Assembly: GCA_033439265.1 (NCBI GenBank)
Contig: JAVTVX010000005.1
Location: 6,272,001 to 6,336,000 of the forward strand
DNA from: Dillenia suffruticosa
Taxonomy: Eukaryota; Streptophyta; Magnoliopsida; Dilleniales; Dilleniaceae
Direction: 5' to 3'
DNA length: 64,000 nucleotides
The position numbers and the translations under genes were made by a program. The notes under the pieces are model-generated. The model had not been told where the DNA came from and did no database searches. It was given only the letters and a program-made list of their open reading frames with translations. This document shows positions 10,706 through 21,573 of the stretch, one piece after another (within the stretch, counting starts at the first letter, position 1; the number at the start of each line of letters is the position of its first letter).

Positions 10706-12619
10706 GTTGACGGACGAACGAAAGCTAGATCCGGACACCCGAGAAACCCTAGGTGAGAGAAATGCAACATTTTCAACGTTTGAATTAATTTTATCGAAAT
10801 TAGGTCGAATTTAGATCGAGAGTTAAATAAGATATTGAAATGTGTGAAATTCGAGGAAAATTAGAAAAAAAAATGAGAAATATTAGAAACTCGACCATTG
10901 GTGAGTCAGATGAGTCAAAATTGAGGAAACGAGAATTTATAACTAAGTTTTGTAAATTAAGTGATATATATTTGGAAGGGAAAAATTGAAAACCCCTGAT
11001 TTGACTTTTAAATTGATATTAAATGTTGATAATCTGATTTAGGTTGATCTTTTGGAGACTCGAGCGGTCAAATCCGATTAGGCTTGTCAGTAGGGAGTGA
11101 CTTCCCTCCCGTAGAACAGTGAGTGGGACTTTGACATTCGCTATTGATTGAAAATCATATTTCAAAAATACTTTTAAATGACATGTTTCTGCAAATGTAT
11201 GATTGTTAGACCTTTCCAATATTTGATTAAATGTTTTGTGACTTTTGGAGTGTCTTAACTGCTGACTTTATTGATATGCATCCATGAGTTTTGATAAACG
11301 TATATTGTGCCACATTTTCGATATATTGATATGTTTTAATGCTTCCACTGCATTGACACATGGTTTTAAATGGATTTACTTACACATTTGGGTTGTATGC
11401 CCGGTTGACGTTATGATATTATGCATGGGGCTATATGCCCGGCTGATCTGGTGATGGGATGCATGGGGCTACGTGCCCGGCTGATATGATATTGTGATCT
11501 GTAGCTACGAAGGACATCTGGTAGAGGCACCCCTTGTGTCCGGATACGCTTCGGCCGGAGGTATCCGCCAGATTGTCATGTGTATGGGTGTCCCAGGTTG
11601 ACCCTCATCGGAGAGGACGTTGAGTACGGCTCCGTCTAGCACCAGGCGGGGGCACCATACACGGCTGACTAGTTATATGTATATTATTATTATTTACAGG
11701 CTAGTTGGGGTAGTCTGTGGCCAACATTGGGGCAGAGAGCCATTCTTTAATACTTGCATTTGGAAAAAACCCCAATGCGCCGTCCTTGGTCGAGGTAGAC
11801 CATTGCCGGGAATATTTCATTGGCCGGCTCTTCATGACATTGATGTAAAATTTTGGATGCATATTTTGCTTTCTGATGTGTGTGTATTATATATGATTTT
11901 GAAATAACATGATCGGTTTGCGCACTGTGGATATTTTCTTATCTTATGCTTTGACACTCCAAATTCACCTCGATTTTGATAGTATGATGTCAATCCCCCC
12001 ACTTACTGAGTATCCTCCCATAGATACTCACCCCTCACTTTCTTTCCCACAGGATTAGTGTTGGACCGAAGAGATATCACTGGGCTTGGGTATGGATATT
12101 TTCCATTTCTTCCGCTATGATGATTGGTGACATTATTATGTATTAGAGATTTTAGATTGACCAATGTATTTATATAAATTTTCTGGGATGACTGTATAAA
12201 TTATGGACTTTTATTCGCGAAACCTTCGTGTTGATTATTTCATTGCATCGAGACATTTGTAAATATTTAAAAACAATTTGGAAATTTATTTTATATATGC
12301 GTAGAATTTAAGTCCGCTCGGTGTGGCGGCTGCTCATGCTCTAGTTGGGCATGACAGTAGAGGTCTGTTGCTAGGACTGTTAGAAACTTTATAGCCTTGC
12401 GTTGTTCTGGATGTTGGTTGTGGTATTTGTTGAATTTGGAGAGGCCGGGATGGCCAATTGTTTATTTTTACAGGATGAATCTCTTATACAGGTGAAATTG
12501 TAAATGGGAAACCTCCGATTTATGGGGAGGTTCTGCCCGATTTTCTATAAAAATACAGCCGGCATCCAGGGACAACGGGCGACTGTTCACGATCCCGGTT
12601 CGGGGCGTGACAGTTCGGT

Positions 12620-12631
12620 TGGTATCAGAGC
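12620..12631 (+). promoter_or_regulatory. Primer-binding site (tRNA-iMet type)
   Basis: TGGTATCAGAGC, seven bases after the 5' LTR, complementary to the 3' end of plant initiator-methionine tRNA. Many plant LTR retrotransposons use this site to prime minus-strand synthesis. Confidence 0.9.
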
Positions 12632-12769
12632 TCTTGGTTTAGAGCTATATTTTATAAAATGATTTGAAAACATTCCCAAGTAACTTGATTTTAAAAGTCC
12701 TCAATGCATAAGAGTTTCATATAGTCATTTATATCCCTGCATATGGTCTTCGACATATGAGTTTATCTA

Positions 12770-12882
12770 TTTTAGGGGGTTAGATATTAATTCTTATCTA
12801 ACCTAGCATTTCTTCATTTTCAAAGAAGGAACCAATGGAGATGGTTCTTAAATTGATGATTTCATTCATTTTAGGGGGTTAG
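12770..12882 (+). promoter_or_regulatory. Two polypurine-tract-like motifs in the leader
   Basis: TTTTAGGGGGTTAG occurs at 12770-12783 and 12869-12882, between primer site and gag. It matches the core of the genuine polypurine tract before the 3' LTR (15440-15455). A copy sits at the same place in the minus-strand element (30000-30013). Confidence 0.6.
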
Positions 12883-12939
12883 TTGTACTAACCCTAATCC
12901 TTGAACAATGCCTAATGAGAATTATTATATTGCGGAACC

Positions 12940-14012
12940 ATGACGAGTACATGGAGCGCTAGATATGTACTCCCTGATTTACTTAAAGAGAGCGAGGATA
13001 CTTCCTCATTTCAAGCGCCCCTTTTGGTGCCGAAGAATACATCCTCTGTGTGTGTTTTCTCCAGCACCTTCTCAGCCGGCTATTATACCAACGTCTCCAC
13101 CATTTACTCTTGATATTTTCGGGTAAGAGTATGAGTGATACACGGCACATGGGGTCCCGATGTCACCCCATCACCTTTGATAGCAAGGCCGATATCTACG
13201 GCTGCGCTTATTTCTTTTACAGTAGTTCTTACTCAAGCGGCACCAAATCGTCCATCGGTGGCCGTTTTTCTTTCAGTTTCGAATCTGAGTTATAATAATT
13301 GCGCCATACTTAGGTGCATCCCTGAGTTGACCCAGCTAGTCACGGTAGCTCGACAGTTGGGATGCACAGATTTTTGGACTTGGTGATGTTACGGTAGCAC
13401 AGCACTGAGTCAACTGAACCCGACGGATCTTGATAGATCTAGGCTTACGCGAGGAGTATAGTCTACGAGTTATTGAGAGACTATTCGATAAGGAAGCCCT
13501 CACTTGATGGGAGGCTATTTGCGATGAGGCTATAAGCCATTGCGGCAAAGCGATTTCCTAATGGAATTCGACCGCAGATATTTCACGGAGTTTTAGCGGG
13601 ACCATATCTCCGGTGGTTATATCACCAGTCCTAGTGCCATGAGCTAGGCTACTGTTTAGCGACCTTTTCTTTGCCGCATATGTGGCAAGCACCACGCTCG
13701 AATAAATATGTAGAGCACTTATTACATGCTTCCACTATGAGAAGCCGAGGCATATAAGGAGTTTATGCCCTGATCTGTGACTTGGAGGTTAGTTGGCTTT
13801 GAGTCATCAGAATACACCACATGTAGGACAGCAGGGAACACCTGTGCATCCTAGTGACACTGCTCCACGGACTGCAGCCGGGAGCAATATAGTATTAGGT
13901 TTTCACGAGAATAGTTGAGGGTGCAGGCCCTTGTGTATGCGATGACTCAGGAGGACGCTCTGGCGAACCCAGATATGATCATGGGTAATCCTCCTGCGGA
14001 TCCTTCCATTTA
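12940..14012 (+). pseudogene. gag remnant of the deleted Tekay element
   Basis: Starts at an ATG in the same context as the gag start of the element at 22231-32775. It retains recognisable pieces: ELTQLV..ARQLGCTDF (about 13325-13370) and a C-terminal NPDMIMG..PPADPS segment (about 13967-14010) followed by TAG. Between them lie many stops and frameshifts, and the CCHC zinc knuckle is not recognisable. It is non-functional. Copy 2 has the same remnant at 52602-53673 with an extra one-base deletion. Confidence 0.75.
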
Positions 14013-14088
14013 GAGGTCCTTATGCATTGTTTCTTTGAAATCGTGTATTTTGTGATGATATGTACGGACATGATTGTTACAGCACTAG
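13985..14088 (+). other. Possible gag-protease intron (remnant)
   Basis: ATGG|GTAATC at the gag end and CACTAG| before the protease homology mark 104 nt that contain the gag stop codon. The intact relative has equivalent boundaries at 28414 and 28169. An alternative acceptor TTACAG ends at 14082. Prediction only. Confidence 0.35.
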
Positions 14089-14111
14089 AGGCTTAACTAT
14101 TTTGATATACC

Positions 14112-14363
14112 GGTGTCGACGTTTGTGTTCTTATTGGCACAAGGTCGAACTATTTCTACGTGAGAGTTTCTTTCGCTCAACAGTCGGATGGGCTGTTATC
14201 GTTAATTGATGAGGAGCGATTAGTTGTTGCTCCTCTTGGTGAGCAGTTGGTTAGAGAATTCGTATATAGAGAGTATGATGTCATGGCAGGTGGGACAGTG
14301 CTGAGAGCAAACCTGATCCCACTGGATATGACAGATTTCGATGCCATCTTAGAGATAGATTAA
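14112..14363 (+). pseudogene. Aspartic protease remnant
   Basis: Reads as the retroviral-type protease of the Tekay family, with LIGTRSNYFYV where the active enzyme has LIDTGSNYSYV. The catalytic Asp-Thr-Gly is therefore lost. The downstream homology (APLGEQLVREFVYRE and IPLDMTDFDAILEID) is good and ends at a TAA. Copy 2 equivalent: 53773-54024. Confidence 0.8.
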
Positions 14364-15439
14364 TTATATACTTATAGAGCTTCCTTAAACTGTTTTATCA
14401 AGAAAGATGATTTTTGGAGGCCTGAAGGGCCACCACTGACGTTGCGAGTGAGAGACGGGTGTTACCCCGTGGTATTGTATTAGTGAGGAAAGCCAGACGT
14501 ATAATACGTCGAGGAGGTATGACAGATCTGACACATATGATCGATACCACCATACAGAACCCGAGACTTGATGAGATTCTGGTGGTATAGGAGTTTCCTA
14601 AATATATTCCCGAGGAGCTACCCGGACTACCCCCAGTTCGGGAGTGTGATTTCGAGATTGACCTAGCTCCAGGGATCACTCTTATATTTATTCTGCCATA
14701 CAGAATGACACCAGTGGAGTTTAGAGAGCTCTAGATCTAGTTGCGGGAATTACTGGACAACGGTTTTATCCGTTTGAGCACTTCGCCTTAGGGTGCTCCG
14801 GTGATTATTCGTGAAGTAGAAAGACGGGATTCTAAGATTGTGTGTGAACTATAGATAGCTAAACAAGGTTTTCATCAAGAATCGGAACACTTTGCCGCAT
14901 ATTGATGATTTATTTGAGCAGTTCCAGGGTGCGCGTGTTTTTCTGAAAGATCGATTTTCGATTTGGATATCATTATGGACATTACGAGTTCGTGATCATG
15001 CCATTTGGGCTGACCAACACACCAACAGCCACAGACAGTGACCGAGGTGCGAAGTTTCCTTGGCCTTGCGGGGTGTTATCGGCGATTCATAGAAGGATTT
15101 TCTCAGATCGTCGCTATACTTACCAGATTAATACGAAGGGCGTCAAGTTCTTTTGGGACGATCGTTGTGAGACGAGCTTTTAAGAGCTCAAACAACGTCT
15201 GACGAGGGACGGCCAGACAGAGAGGATCTTAGTGTTTTAGCTCAGCACGTAGCTGTTCTAGATTGATAGATCAGAAAGCTACGGAGCAAAGAACTTTCAT
15301 TGGTCAGAGTTTTGGGGAGGAGTGACCAGGTCGAGGAAGAGACCTGAGAGTCCGAAGAGACTATTAAGAGACTTAAGAAACAGTAACCCCATTTGTTCAG
15401 CGTATTACTTTCTTTTAGTTTCGAGAACGAAACTTGTTT
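14364..15439 (+). pseudogene. Deleted pol remnant (RT to chromodomain-like tail)
   Basis: Pieces in order: an RT amino-terminal region ([19 protein letters not shown], about 14614-14675), the RT phrase [10 protein letters not shown] (about 14990-15015), then directly the RNase H entry ([11 protein letters not shown], about 15151-15180). The last piece is a chromodomain-like tail near 15280-15400. The RT active site, nearly all RNase H and all integrase are missing, and there are several stops. The pattern implies at least two internal deletions. Confidence 0.8.
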
Positions 15440-15455
15440 TTAGGGGGTTAGAAAA
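15440..15455 (+). promoter_or_regulatory. Polypurine tract
   Basis: TTAGGGGGTTAGAAAA directly before the 3' LTR; plus-strand primer of the element. Copy 2: 55101-55116. Confidence 0.85.
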
Positions 15456-18253
15456 TGTAATACCAAGCCTTTAAAAAAAAAAAAAAAAAAAAAAAAAACA
15501 AATTTTGGAGACGCAGCGTTTTGGGTTAAAACCCTAACCCCCTTCCCTCTCTCTCTCTCTCTCTCTCTCTCTCCCCCGACCTTTCATCTTCCCGCGGCTT
15601 CCTCCTTCGGCTGCTGGCCCGCGCCTTCCACCGCCGACGCCGCCGCCATCCTTCTTCTCCTTCTCCTTCTTCTTCTTCTTCTTCTTCTTCTTCTTCTTCT
15701 TCTTCTTCTTCTTCTTCTTCTTCTTCTTCTTCTTCCCTCTCGGTTTCTCTCTCTACCTCACTCTGTCTTCTCTCCCTCTCGCGATCTCCCACGATCGCTC
15801 TCTCTCCGCCTCGCCGCACACCGCCACGAGCCTCCACGAGCATCTTCTTCCACCGTAGCGCGCGACAGCAGCGCGATCCCCCAGCCCGCGAGCTCGAGCG
15901 AGGCCGCGAGCTCGAGCGAGCCCGCGAGCGCAAGCCAGGCAGCGCGCGAGCTAGCGCCCTAGCACGCGAGCCAGGGTGCGAGTCAGCGCGAGCACAGGAG
16001 TGCGAGCGCGGGAGCAGGAGCGCGGGAGTGCGAGCGCAGGAGCGCGAGCGCACGGGAGCTAGCGCGAGCCAGCGCACGAGCGCGTGCGAGCCGGCGCACG
16101 AGCGCGCACCAGCAGCAAGCCCACGGGCCCACCAGGCCCGACAGCCCGTCCAAGCCCGCAAGCCCAGTATGGCCCACGGCCCAGTTCAGCCCCTGGCCCG
16201 TGAGCCCACGACGACCCGTGACCCTCTGTGTAGGTAAATGAATTCTCGATTCCTTGTACATACTAGGGTTTCGAAAATTATTGGTAATTTGACTCAAATT
16301 TCTCACTTGTGTTTCAAATGGTAAACATTACAGGTTTTAGACCAGGTTGACGGACGAACGAAAGCTAGATCCGGACACCCGAGAAACCCTAGGTGAGAGA
16401 AATGCAACATTTTCAACGTTTGAATTAATTTTATCGAAATTAGGTCGAATTTAGATCGAGAGTTAAATAAGATATTGAAATGTGTGAAATTCGAGGAAAA
16501 TTAGACAAAAAAAATGAGAAATATTAGAAACTCGACCATTGGTGAGTCAGATGAGTCAAAATTGAGGAAACGAGAATTTATAACTAAGTTTTGTAAATTA
16601 AGTGATATATATTTGGAAGGGAAAAATTGAAAACCCCTGATTTGACTTTTAAATTGATATTAAATGTTGATAATCTGATTTAGGTTGATCTTTTGGAGAC
16701 TCGAGCGGTCAAATCCGATTAGGCTTGTCAGTAGGGAGTGACTTCCCTCCCGTAGAACAGTGAGTGGGACTTTGACATTCGCTATTGATTGAAAATCATA
16801 TTTCAAAAATACTTTTAAATGACATGTTTCTGCAAATGTATGATTGTTAGACCTTTCCAATATTTGATTAAATGTTTTGTGACTTTTGGAGTGTCTTAAC
16901 TGCTGACTTTATTGATATGCATCCATGAGTTTTGATAAACGTATATTGTGCCACATTTTCGACATATTGATATGTTTTAATGCTTCCACTGCATTGACAC
17001 ATGGTTTTAAATGGATTTACTTACACATTTGGGTTGTATGCCCGGTTGACGTTATGATATTATGCATGGGGCTATATGCCCGGCTGATCTGGTGATGGGA
17101 TGCATGGGGCTACGTGCCCGGCTGATATGATATTGTGATCTGTAGCTACGAAGGACATCTGGTAGAGGCACCCCTTGTGTCCGGATACGCTTCGACCGGA
17201 GGTATCCGCCAGATTGTCATGTGTATGGGTGTCCCAGGTTGACCCTCATCGGAGAGGACGTTGAGTACGGCTCCGTCTAGCACCAGGCGGGGGCACCATA
17301 CACGGCTGACTAGTTATATGTACATTATTATTATTTACAGGCTAGTTGGGGTAGTCTGTGGCCAACATTGGGGCAGAGAGCCATTCTTTAATACTTGCAT
17401 TTGGAAAAAACCCCAATGCGCCGTCCTTGGTCGAGGTAGACCATTGCCGGGAATATTTCATTGGCCGGCTCTTCATGACATTGATGTAAAATTTTGGATG
17501 CATATCTTGCTTTCTGATGTGTGTGTATTATATATGATTTTGAAAAAACATGATCGGTTTGCGCACTGTGGATATTTTCTTATCTTATGCTTTGACACTC
17601 CAAATTCACCTCGATATTGATAGTATGATGTCAATCCCCCCACTTACTGAGTTTCCTCCCATAGATACTCACCCCTCACTTTCTTTCCCACAGGATTAGT
17701 GTTGGACCGAAGAGATATCACTGGGCTTGGGTATGGATATTTTCCATTTCTTCCGCTATGATGATTGGTGACATTATTATGTATTGGAGATTTTAGATTG
17801 ACCAATGTATTTATATAAATTTTCTGGGATGACTGTATAAATTATGGACTTTTATTCGCGAAACCTTCGTGTTGATTATTTCATTGCATCGAGACATTTG
17901 TAAATATTTAAAAACAACTTGGGAATTTATTTTATATATGTGTAGAATTTAAGTCCGCTCGGTGTGGCGGCTGTTCATGCTCTAGTTGGGCATGACAGTA
18001 GAGGTCTGTTGCTAAGACTGTTAGAAACTTTATAGCCTTGCGTTGTTCTGGATGTTGGTTGTGGTATTTGTTGAATTTGGAGAGGCCGGGATGGCCAATT
18101 GTTTATTTTTACAGGATGAATCTCTTATACAGGTGAAATTGTAAATGGGAAACCTCCGATTTATGGGGAGGTTCTGCCCGATTTTCTATAAAAATACAGC
18201 CGGCATCCAGGGACAACGGGCGACTGTTCACGATCCCGATTCGGGGCGTGACA
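15456..18253 (+). repeat. 3' LTR of the deleted Tekay element
   Basis: 2798 bp. Highly similar to 9751-12612, but it lost about 30 bp covering the right arm of the inverted repeat (near 15525) and part of the GC-rich minisatellite. It keeps the 13 bp missing from the 5' LTR at the splice-like acceptor. One hairpin arm is mutated (GAGTTTC near 17650). Confidence 0.93.
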
Positions 18254-18672
18254 GTTTGAATCAATTTATTTTGTTCAATATTTTTATTTTATTACATTGA
18301 CTTAGAATTTGAAAAAACTCAACTTAATCTATTCATTTAATTTGGTCATTGAGGTCAAGTGGGATGGAGTTCAGATCTCCATGAAAGCTAAGATCTTTGC
18401 ATGTGAGTATTTGATCTTCATGATGTCTTCTCTCACATTTCGTTTATTTTGGAAAATTAGTAGTTTGAATCAATTTATTTTATTTGATATTTTATTTTGT
18501 TACATTGACTTTGAATTTGAAAAAACTTGACTTAATCTATTCATTTAATTTGATCAACTCTTTATTTTATAAAGTATTTTTTTTCTTTCCACTGTTCGTT
18601 ATATTATTTGTTTATATTTTAAGATATTTACTTAAACTGATGATGGTGTTGGCCGGTTTAATAGTCTATCGA
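18254..18672 (+). repeat. 209-bp tandem duplication at the Tekay insertion site
   Basis: GTTTGAATCAATTTATTTT begins at 18254 and again at 18463. The block ahead of the second copy (18359-18467) also resembles 9641-9750 on the other side of the element. The Tekay element therefore landed at the GTTTG of one unit of a pre-existing tandem repeat. Copy 2: 60346 and 60555. Confidence 0.75.
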
Positions 18673-19702
18673 TGCCTTCACACCGGTAGCACCCTGGGTC
18701 AGAGGTGTTACGAGCCGAGTTAAATGTAAACACACTCATAAATTGTTTTATTTTATTTAAGTAAATTAGTCTATCCAAACTTTTTGTAAAATAATTTATT
18801 TAAAATGAATTTCTAAGATTAAAAAAAAAAACCTTATTTTTTTTTGGTACAAGAAAACCTTATTTTTCACCGGTCACAAGTGGGATGGGGCCTTAAAAGT
18901 CCACAATTGGGCTTTTTCAACCAACCCCTTTGAGAGAGAGAGAGAGTTTCAAATTCTATCATGGTTCATAAGGTTTGCCTTTGTATGATCAGAGAACGCA
19001 GTGTTTCTTTTGCAACTCAAAATGACACCCTACACACGTCTAAACGACACGAACACTCAAGAAACGATTGCTCCGCGTTGTTCTATGTGTCGTTTTATGC
19101 CTTCTTTCCTTCGGTTCTCATTCTGCCCTTAGCTTCCTTTATTCCTTGTATGACATTTCCTTAGTTGCTCTTCATCTTCAACTCTTGATACTGCCATGAA
19201 TTCCTAATTCATTAATTACACTAATCAATTACTTCTCCCAATTTGGTTTTTCTCAGAACCCGTGAAACCAGTTTCAATTCAAAGTTGCGAAACCCTAGAA
19301 TTTTATGGTTTTACGGAAGAAGCTTTCATGAGGCATATTCCCACGATTTCTATTAATTAATGGAAATTTTCTTTTTAATTGAGACTGTTGTTGGTATTGG
19401 TCTTCAATGAAAAATAGGAATGTGCTATAATTTTCTCCTTGTTTATTGATTATGTTATGTCTTTGCTTGATCATTTTCAATGCAATTTCTGTTTCTTCTT
19501 TCTTACTCTGCCTCCTAAGACCTGGAATACAAGGATCTCGTTCGAGGTTTAACTTTAGGTTGATTTTTCATTTCATTTCAAGTAGTCTTAGTTTTATTTT
19601 TTTCCACAAATATGTCATATTTATTTCAATCATTTTACAATAGTTAATAACAAATTAGAAAATCCTTGGACTTCATTCTCTTGAATGGGCCAAGCGTCCA
19701 TC
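18673..19702. other. RALF-b unit start and 3' flank, non-coding
   Basis: Possible old LTR end (GGGTCAGAGGTGTTACG) at 18692-18708, then the recurring unit-start sequence (18709-18830) and AT-rich DNA. Positions 18930-19520 are repeated with divergence at 20900-21520. The open frames here show no domains. Confidence 0.5.
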
Positions 19703-19960
19703 TCAACCACTCCTGCATCCTTGAGACTTGGAACAACCTCTCTGATAGGGTGCTGCCGCATGTGGTCCGCAGGGATCTCCGGGGATTTTTTTGGAGCATG
19801 GGATTCCACCTTTTTTTAGTGCGGGGTATCCGATTACCGTGTTTTCTTCACCAATGGCCTGGCCAATCTCCCCTGCATCGTTCTGTGCATGTGCTGCATG
19901 AGCAAACATGGCAATGAGGAGAGAGAGGATAAGAACAATGGCTTTCACATTCTTCTCCAT
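19703..19960 (-). CDS. RALF-like secreted peptide (RALF-b)
   Basis: Encodes 85 residues in one exon. It has the same layout as RALF-a: a signal peptide (1-26), IGYPAL (43-48), cysteines at 55, 64, 76 and 82, and YQRGCS (72-77). By eye it differs from RALF-a at ten residues: 21, 30, 31, 36, 39, 41, 78, 79, 81 and 84. Four of these fall in the last eight positions, where RALF-a reads RFQRCRGG and RALF-b KSQGCRSG. All cysteines and the reading frame are intact, so it is probably functional, perhaps with altered receptor or co-factor contacts. A TATA box lies 71 bp upstream. It is adjacent to RALF-a in the ancestral array, now separated by the Tekay insertion. Identical protein at 61794-62051. 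Confidence 0.88.
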   Translation of the reverse strand: MEKNVKAIVLILSLLIAMFAHAAHAQNDAGEIGQAIGEENTVIGYPALKKGGIPCSKKIPGDPCGPHAAAPYQRGCSKSQGCRSG

Positions 19961-20030
19961 TTTTCAAAGGTGAAGGTTGTGATAATTTAAAATGGCAATT
20001 TTGCTTGTTTTGTTGAAGCAAAAGTTTTGG

Positions 20031-20038
20031 CTTTTATA
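20031..20038 (-). promoter_or_regulatory. TATA box of RALF-b
   Basis: TATAAAAG on the minus strand, 71 bp upstream of the ATG, with the surrounding leader nearly identical to that of RALF-a. Confidence 0.6.
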
Positions 20039-20689
20039 CTTTTTGAAGTGGTTGTTATTAATAGGATTTTTATTTTCTTTTTTTTTTTTTTCGTGTGTGC
20101 TTTAAATAGTGCATTAGCCAGATGTTATTGTGATTTCACTCCATTAATTTTATAGAATTTCTTTTCTTTTTCTTTTTCTTTGCTTTGATGTCATAAGCTA
20201 CATTTAGATTTTTAACTAAAATTTATTATTAATTGTTTGTATTCTCTATTATTTAGCTTTAAAAAGAAAATGTGAATAGAAATGATTGAGTGAAGAAATT
20301 AAAAACTACCAACAAACAGTCTGATTAACTTGGAAAATTGTCATTTGGATTTTTCACTGCACTATGTGTTATCATTGTTAATAAATGCCATAATGAAATA
20401 ATCAAAGGAGGGCTCTACCAAAGATTAATATTTTTATTAAATAGCATGTATATTGTTTATCAAATTGAGCTCAGACAAATTTTACAACTTAAACTCAAAT
20501 TGAGTTTTACTGTAAGGGCAAAAAGTTGAGAAGATATGTGGTAACTATGTCTACCCATGTAAGGGCAAAAAGAAATAATTTTATGATTTTTAGATTATCG
20601 AAGAAAGTCAATTTTTATTACAAAGTTAAAATCCTAAACTCATATCGTATAATTCCAAAATGTTAATTATATCAATTAAACAATAAATC
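20039..20689. other. 5' flank of RALF-b, non-coding
   Basis: Paralogous to the RALF-a 5' flank, but without a CACTA insertion: AAAAAGAAATAATTTT at 20568 is continuous with unique sequence. The word 'GTAAGGGCAAAAAG' is duplicated at 20512 and 20560. No gene is seen. Confidence 0.5.
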
Positions 20690-20889
20690 AGCGTCGAGTG
20701 AACTTTGCTGGATAATATTTTCAATCTTAATATATACAAATAATCAGAAATTGTAATATAATTAAGATATCAAATGAGTAGAGTTAAATCAAAACTCACA
20801 CATAAATTAATTAAGTAAATTAGTCTATTCGAACTCTTTGTAGAAGGATTTATTTAAAATCAACTTCTAAGACTAAAAAAAAAAAAATT

Positions 20890-20927
<38 letters not shown>

Positions 20928-21573
20928 AAGTTTCAAATTCTGTTACGGTTCATCAGGTTTGCCGCTTTTAGGACTAGAAAACAAGCGTTTGTGTTACCAC
21001 TCAAAATGACACCCTATAAATCTAAACGATGCGAACTCTTGAAGAAACGACTGCTCTATGTTCTTTAGTGTGTCGTTTTAAGCCTTCTTCCCTTCCCATC
21101 TCATTCTGCTCTCCGTTTCCTTCCTTGTAAGACATTTCCTTTTTTGCTCTTCATCTTCTACCCTTGATGCTGCCATGAATTACTAATTCATTAATTATAC
21201 TATTCAATTACTTCCCCCAATTCGATTTTTCTCCGAGCCCCTAAAAACCAGATTCAATTCAAAGTGTCCTTTCTTTTTCAAATGAGAAACAATGGAATTT
21301 TTGGGTTTTACGGTAGAAGCTTTCATGAGGTATATTCACAAGAATTTTTTTTATTAATTATTGGAATTATTGCTTATAATTGACACTGTTGTTGGTTTTG
21401 GTCTTCATTGAAAAATAGGAATGTGTTATCATTTTCTCCTTGTTTATTGATTATGTTAAGTCTTTGTTTGATCATTTTCAATGCAATTTCTGTTTCTTCT
21501 TTCTTACTCTGCCTCCTTAGACCTAGAATATAAGAAACATAGAATCTTCTCATTTGATTTGTTGTGAGGTGTC
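20690..21573. repeat. Third RALF-type unit, truncated, no RALF gene
   Basis: Repeats 18720-19520 in the same order: unit start, an AG microsatellite (20895-20930), the 'CAAAATGACACCCTA' block, and 'TTTACGG.AGAAGCTTTCATGAGG'. It stops at the CACTA terminus at 21574, before the position where a RALF gene would follow. Copy 2: about 62780-63657. Confidence 0.7.

Larger units (their letters stand above)
9751..12612 (+). repeat. 5' LTR of the deleted Tekay element
   Basis: 2862 bp, TGTAACACC...GTGACA. Landmarks in order: poly-A (9768-9803), a 14-bp inverted repeat (9815-9845), CT and CTT microsatellites (9883-9917, 9993-10083), a GC-rich GAGCGC minisatellite (10195-10440), splice-like sites (10606/10705, 10753, 12052), and hairpins (11541-11567, 12008-12029). 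It lacks 13 bp next to the first splice-like acceptor that are present in the 3' LTR. Confidence 0.93.
9751..18253 (+). mobile_element. Internally deleted Tekay-type Ty3/gypsy retrotransposon
   Basis: Two long LTRs (9751-12612 and 15456-18253) start TGTAA and end TGACA. They flank a 2.84-kb interior with a tRNA-iMet-type primer site, gag, protease and pol remnants, and a polypurine tract. GTTTG target duplications bound it. Compared with the related full element at 22231-32775 (5.43-kb interior), most of RT, RNase H and integrase has been deleted and the rest is full of stops. It cannot encode its own proteins. The same deletions are in copy 2 (49460-60345), so they predate the duplication. 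Confidence 0.93.

Noticed and set aside
11019-11219. 66-codon antisense open frame identical in several LTRs
   Set aside because: The identity simply reflects LTR copies; no domain and no start context.
11620-11907. 95-codon sense open frame in the LTR sharing GRGRPLPG with the frame at 23067-23372
   Set aside because: The nucleotide block is conserved among LTRs, but the solo LTR has a stop and a changed frame at the same place (near 57445), so coding conservation is not supported.
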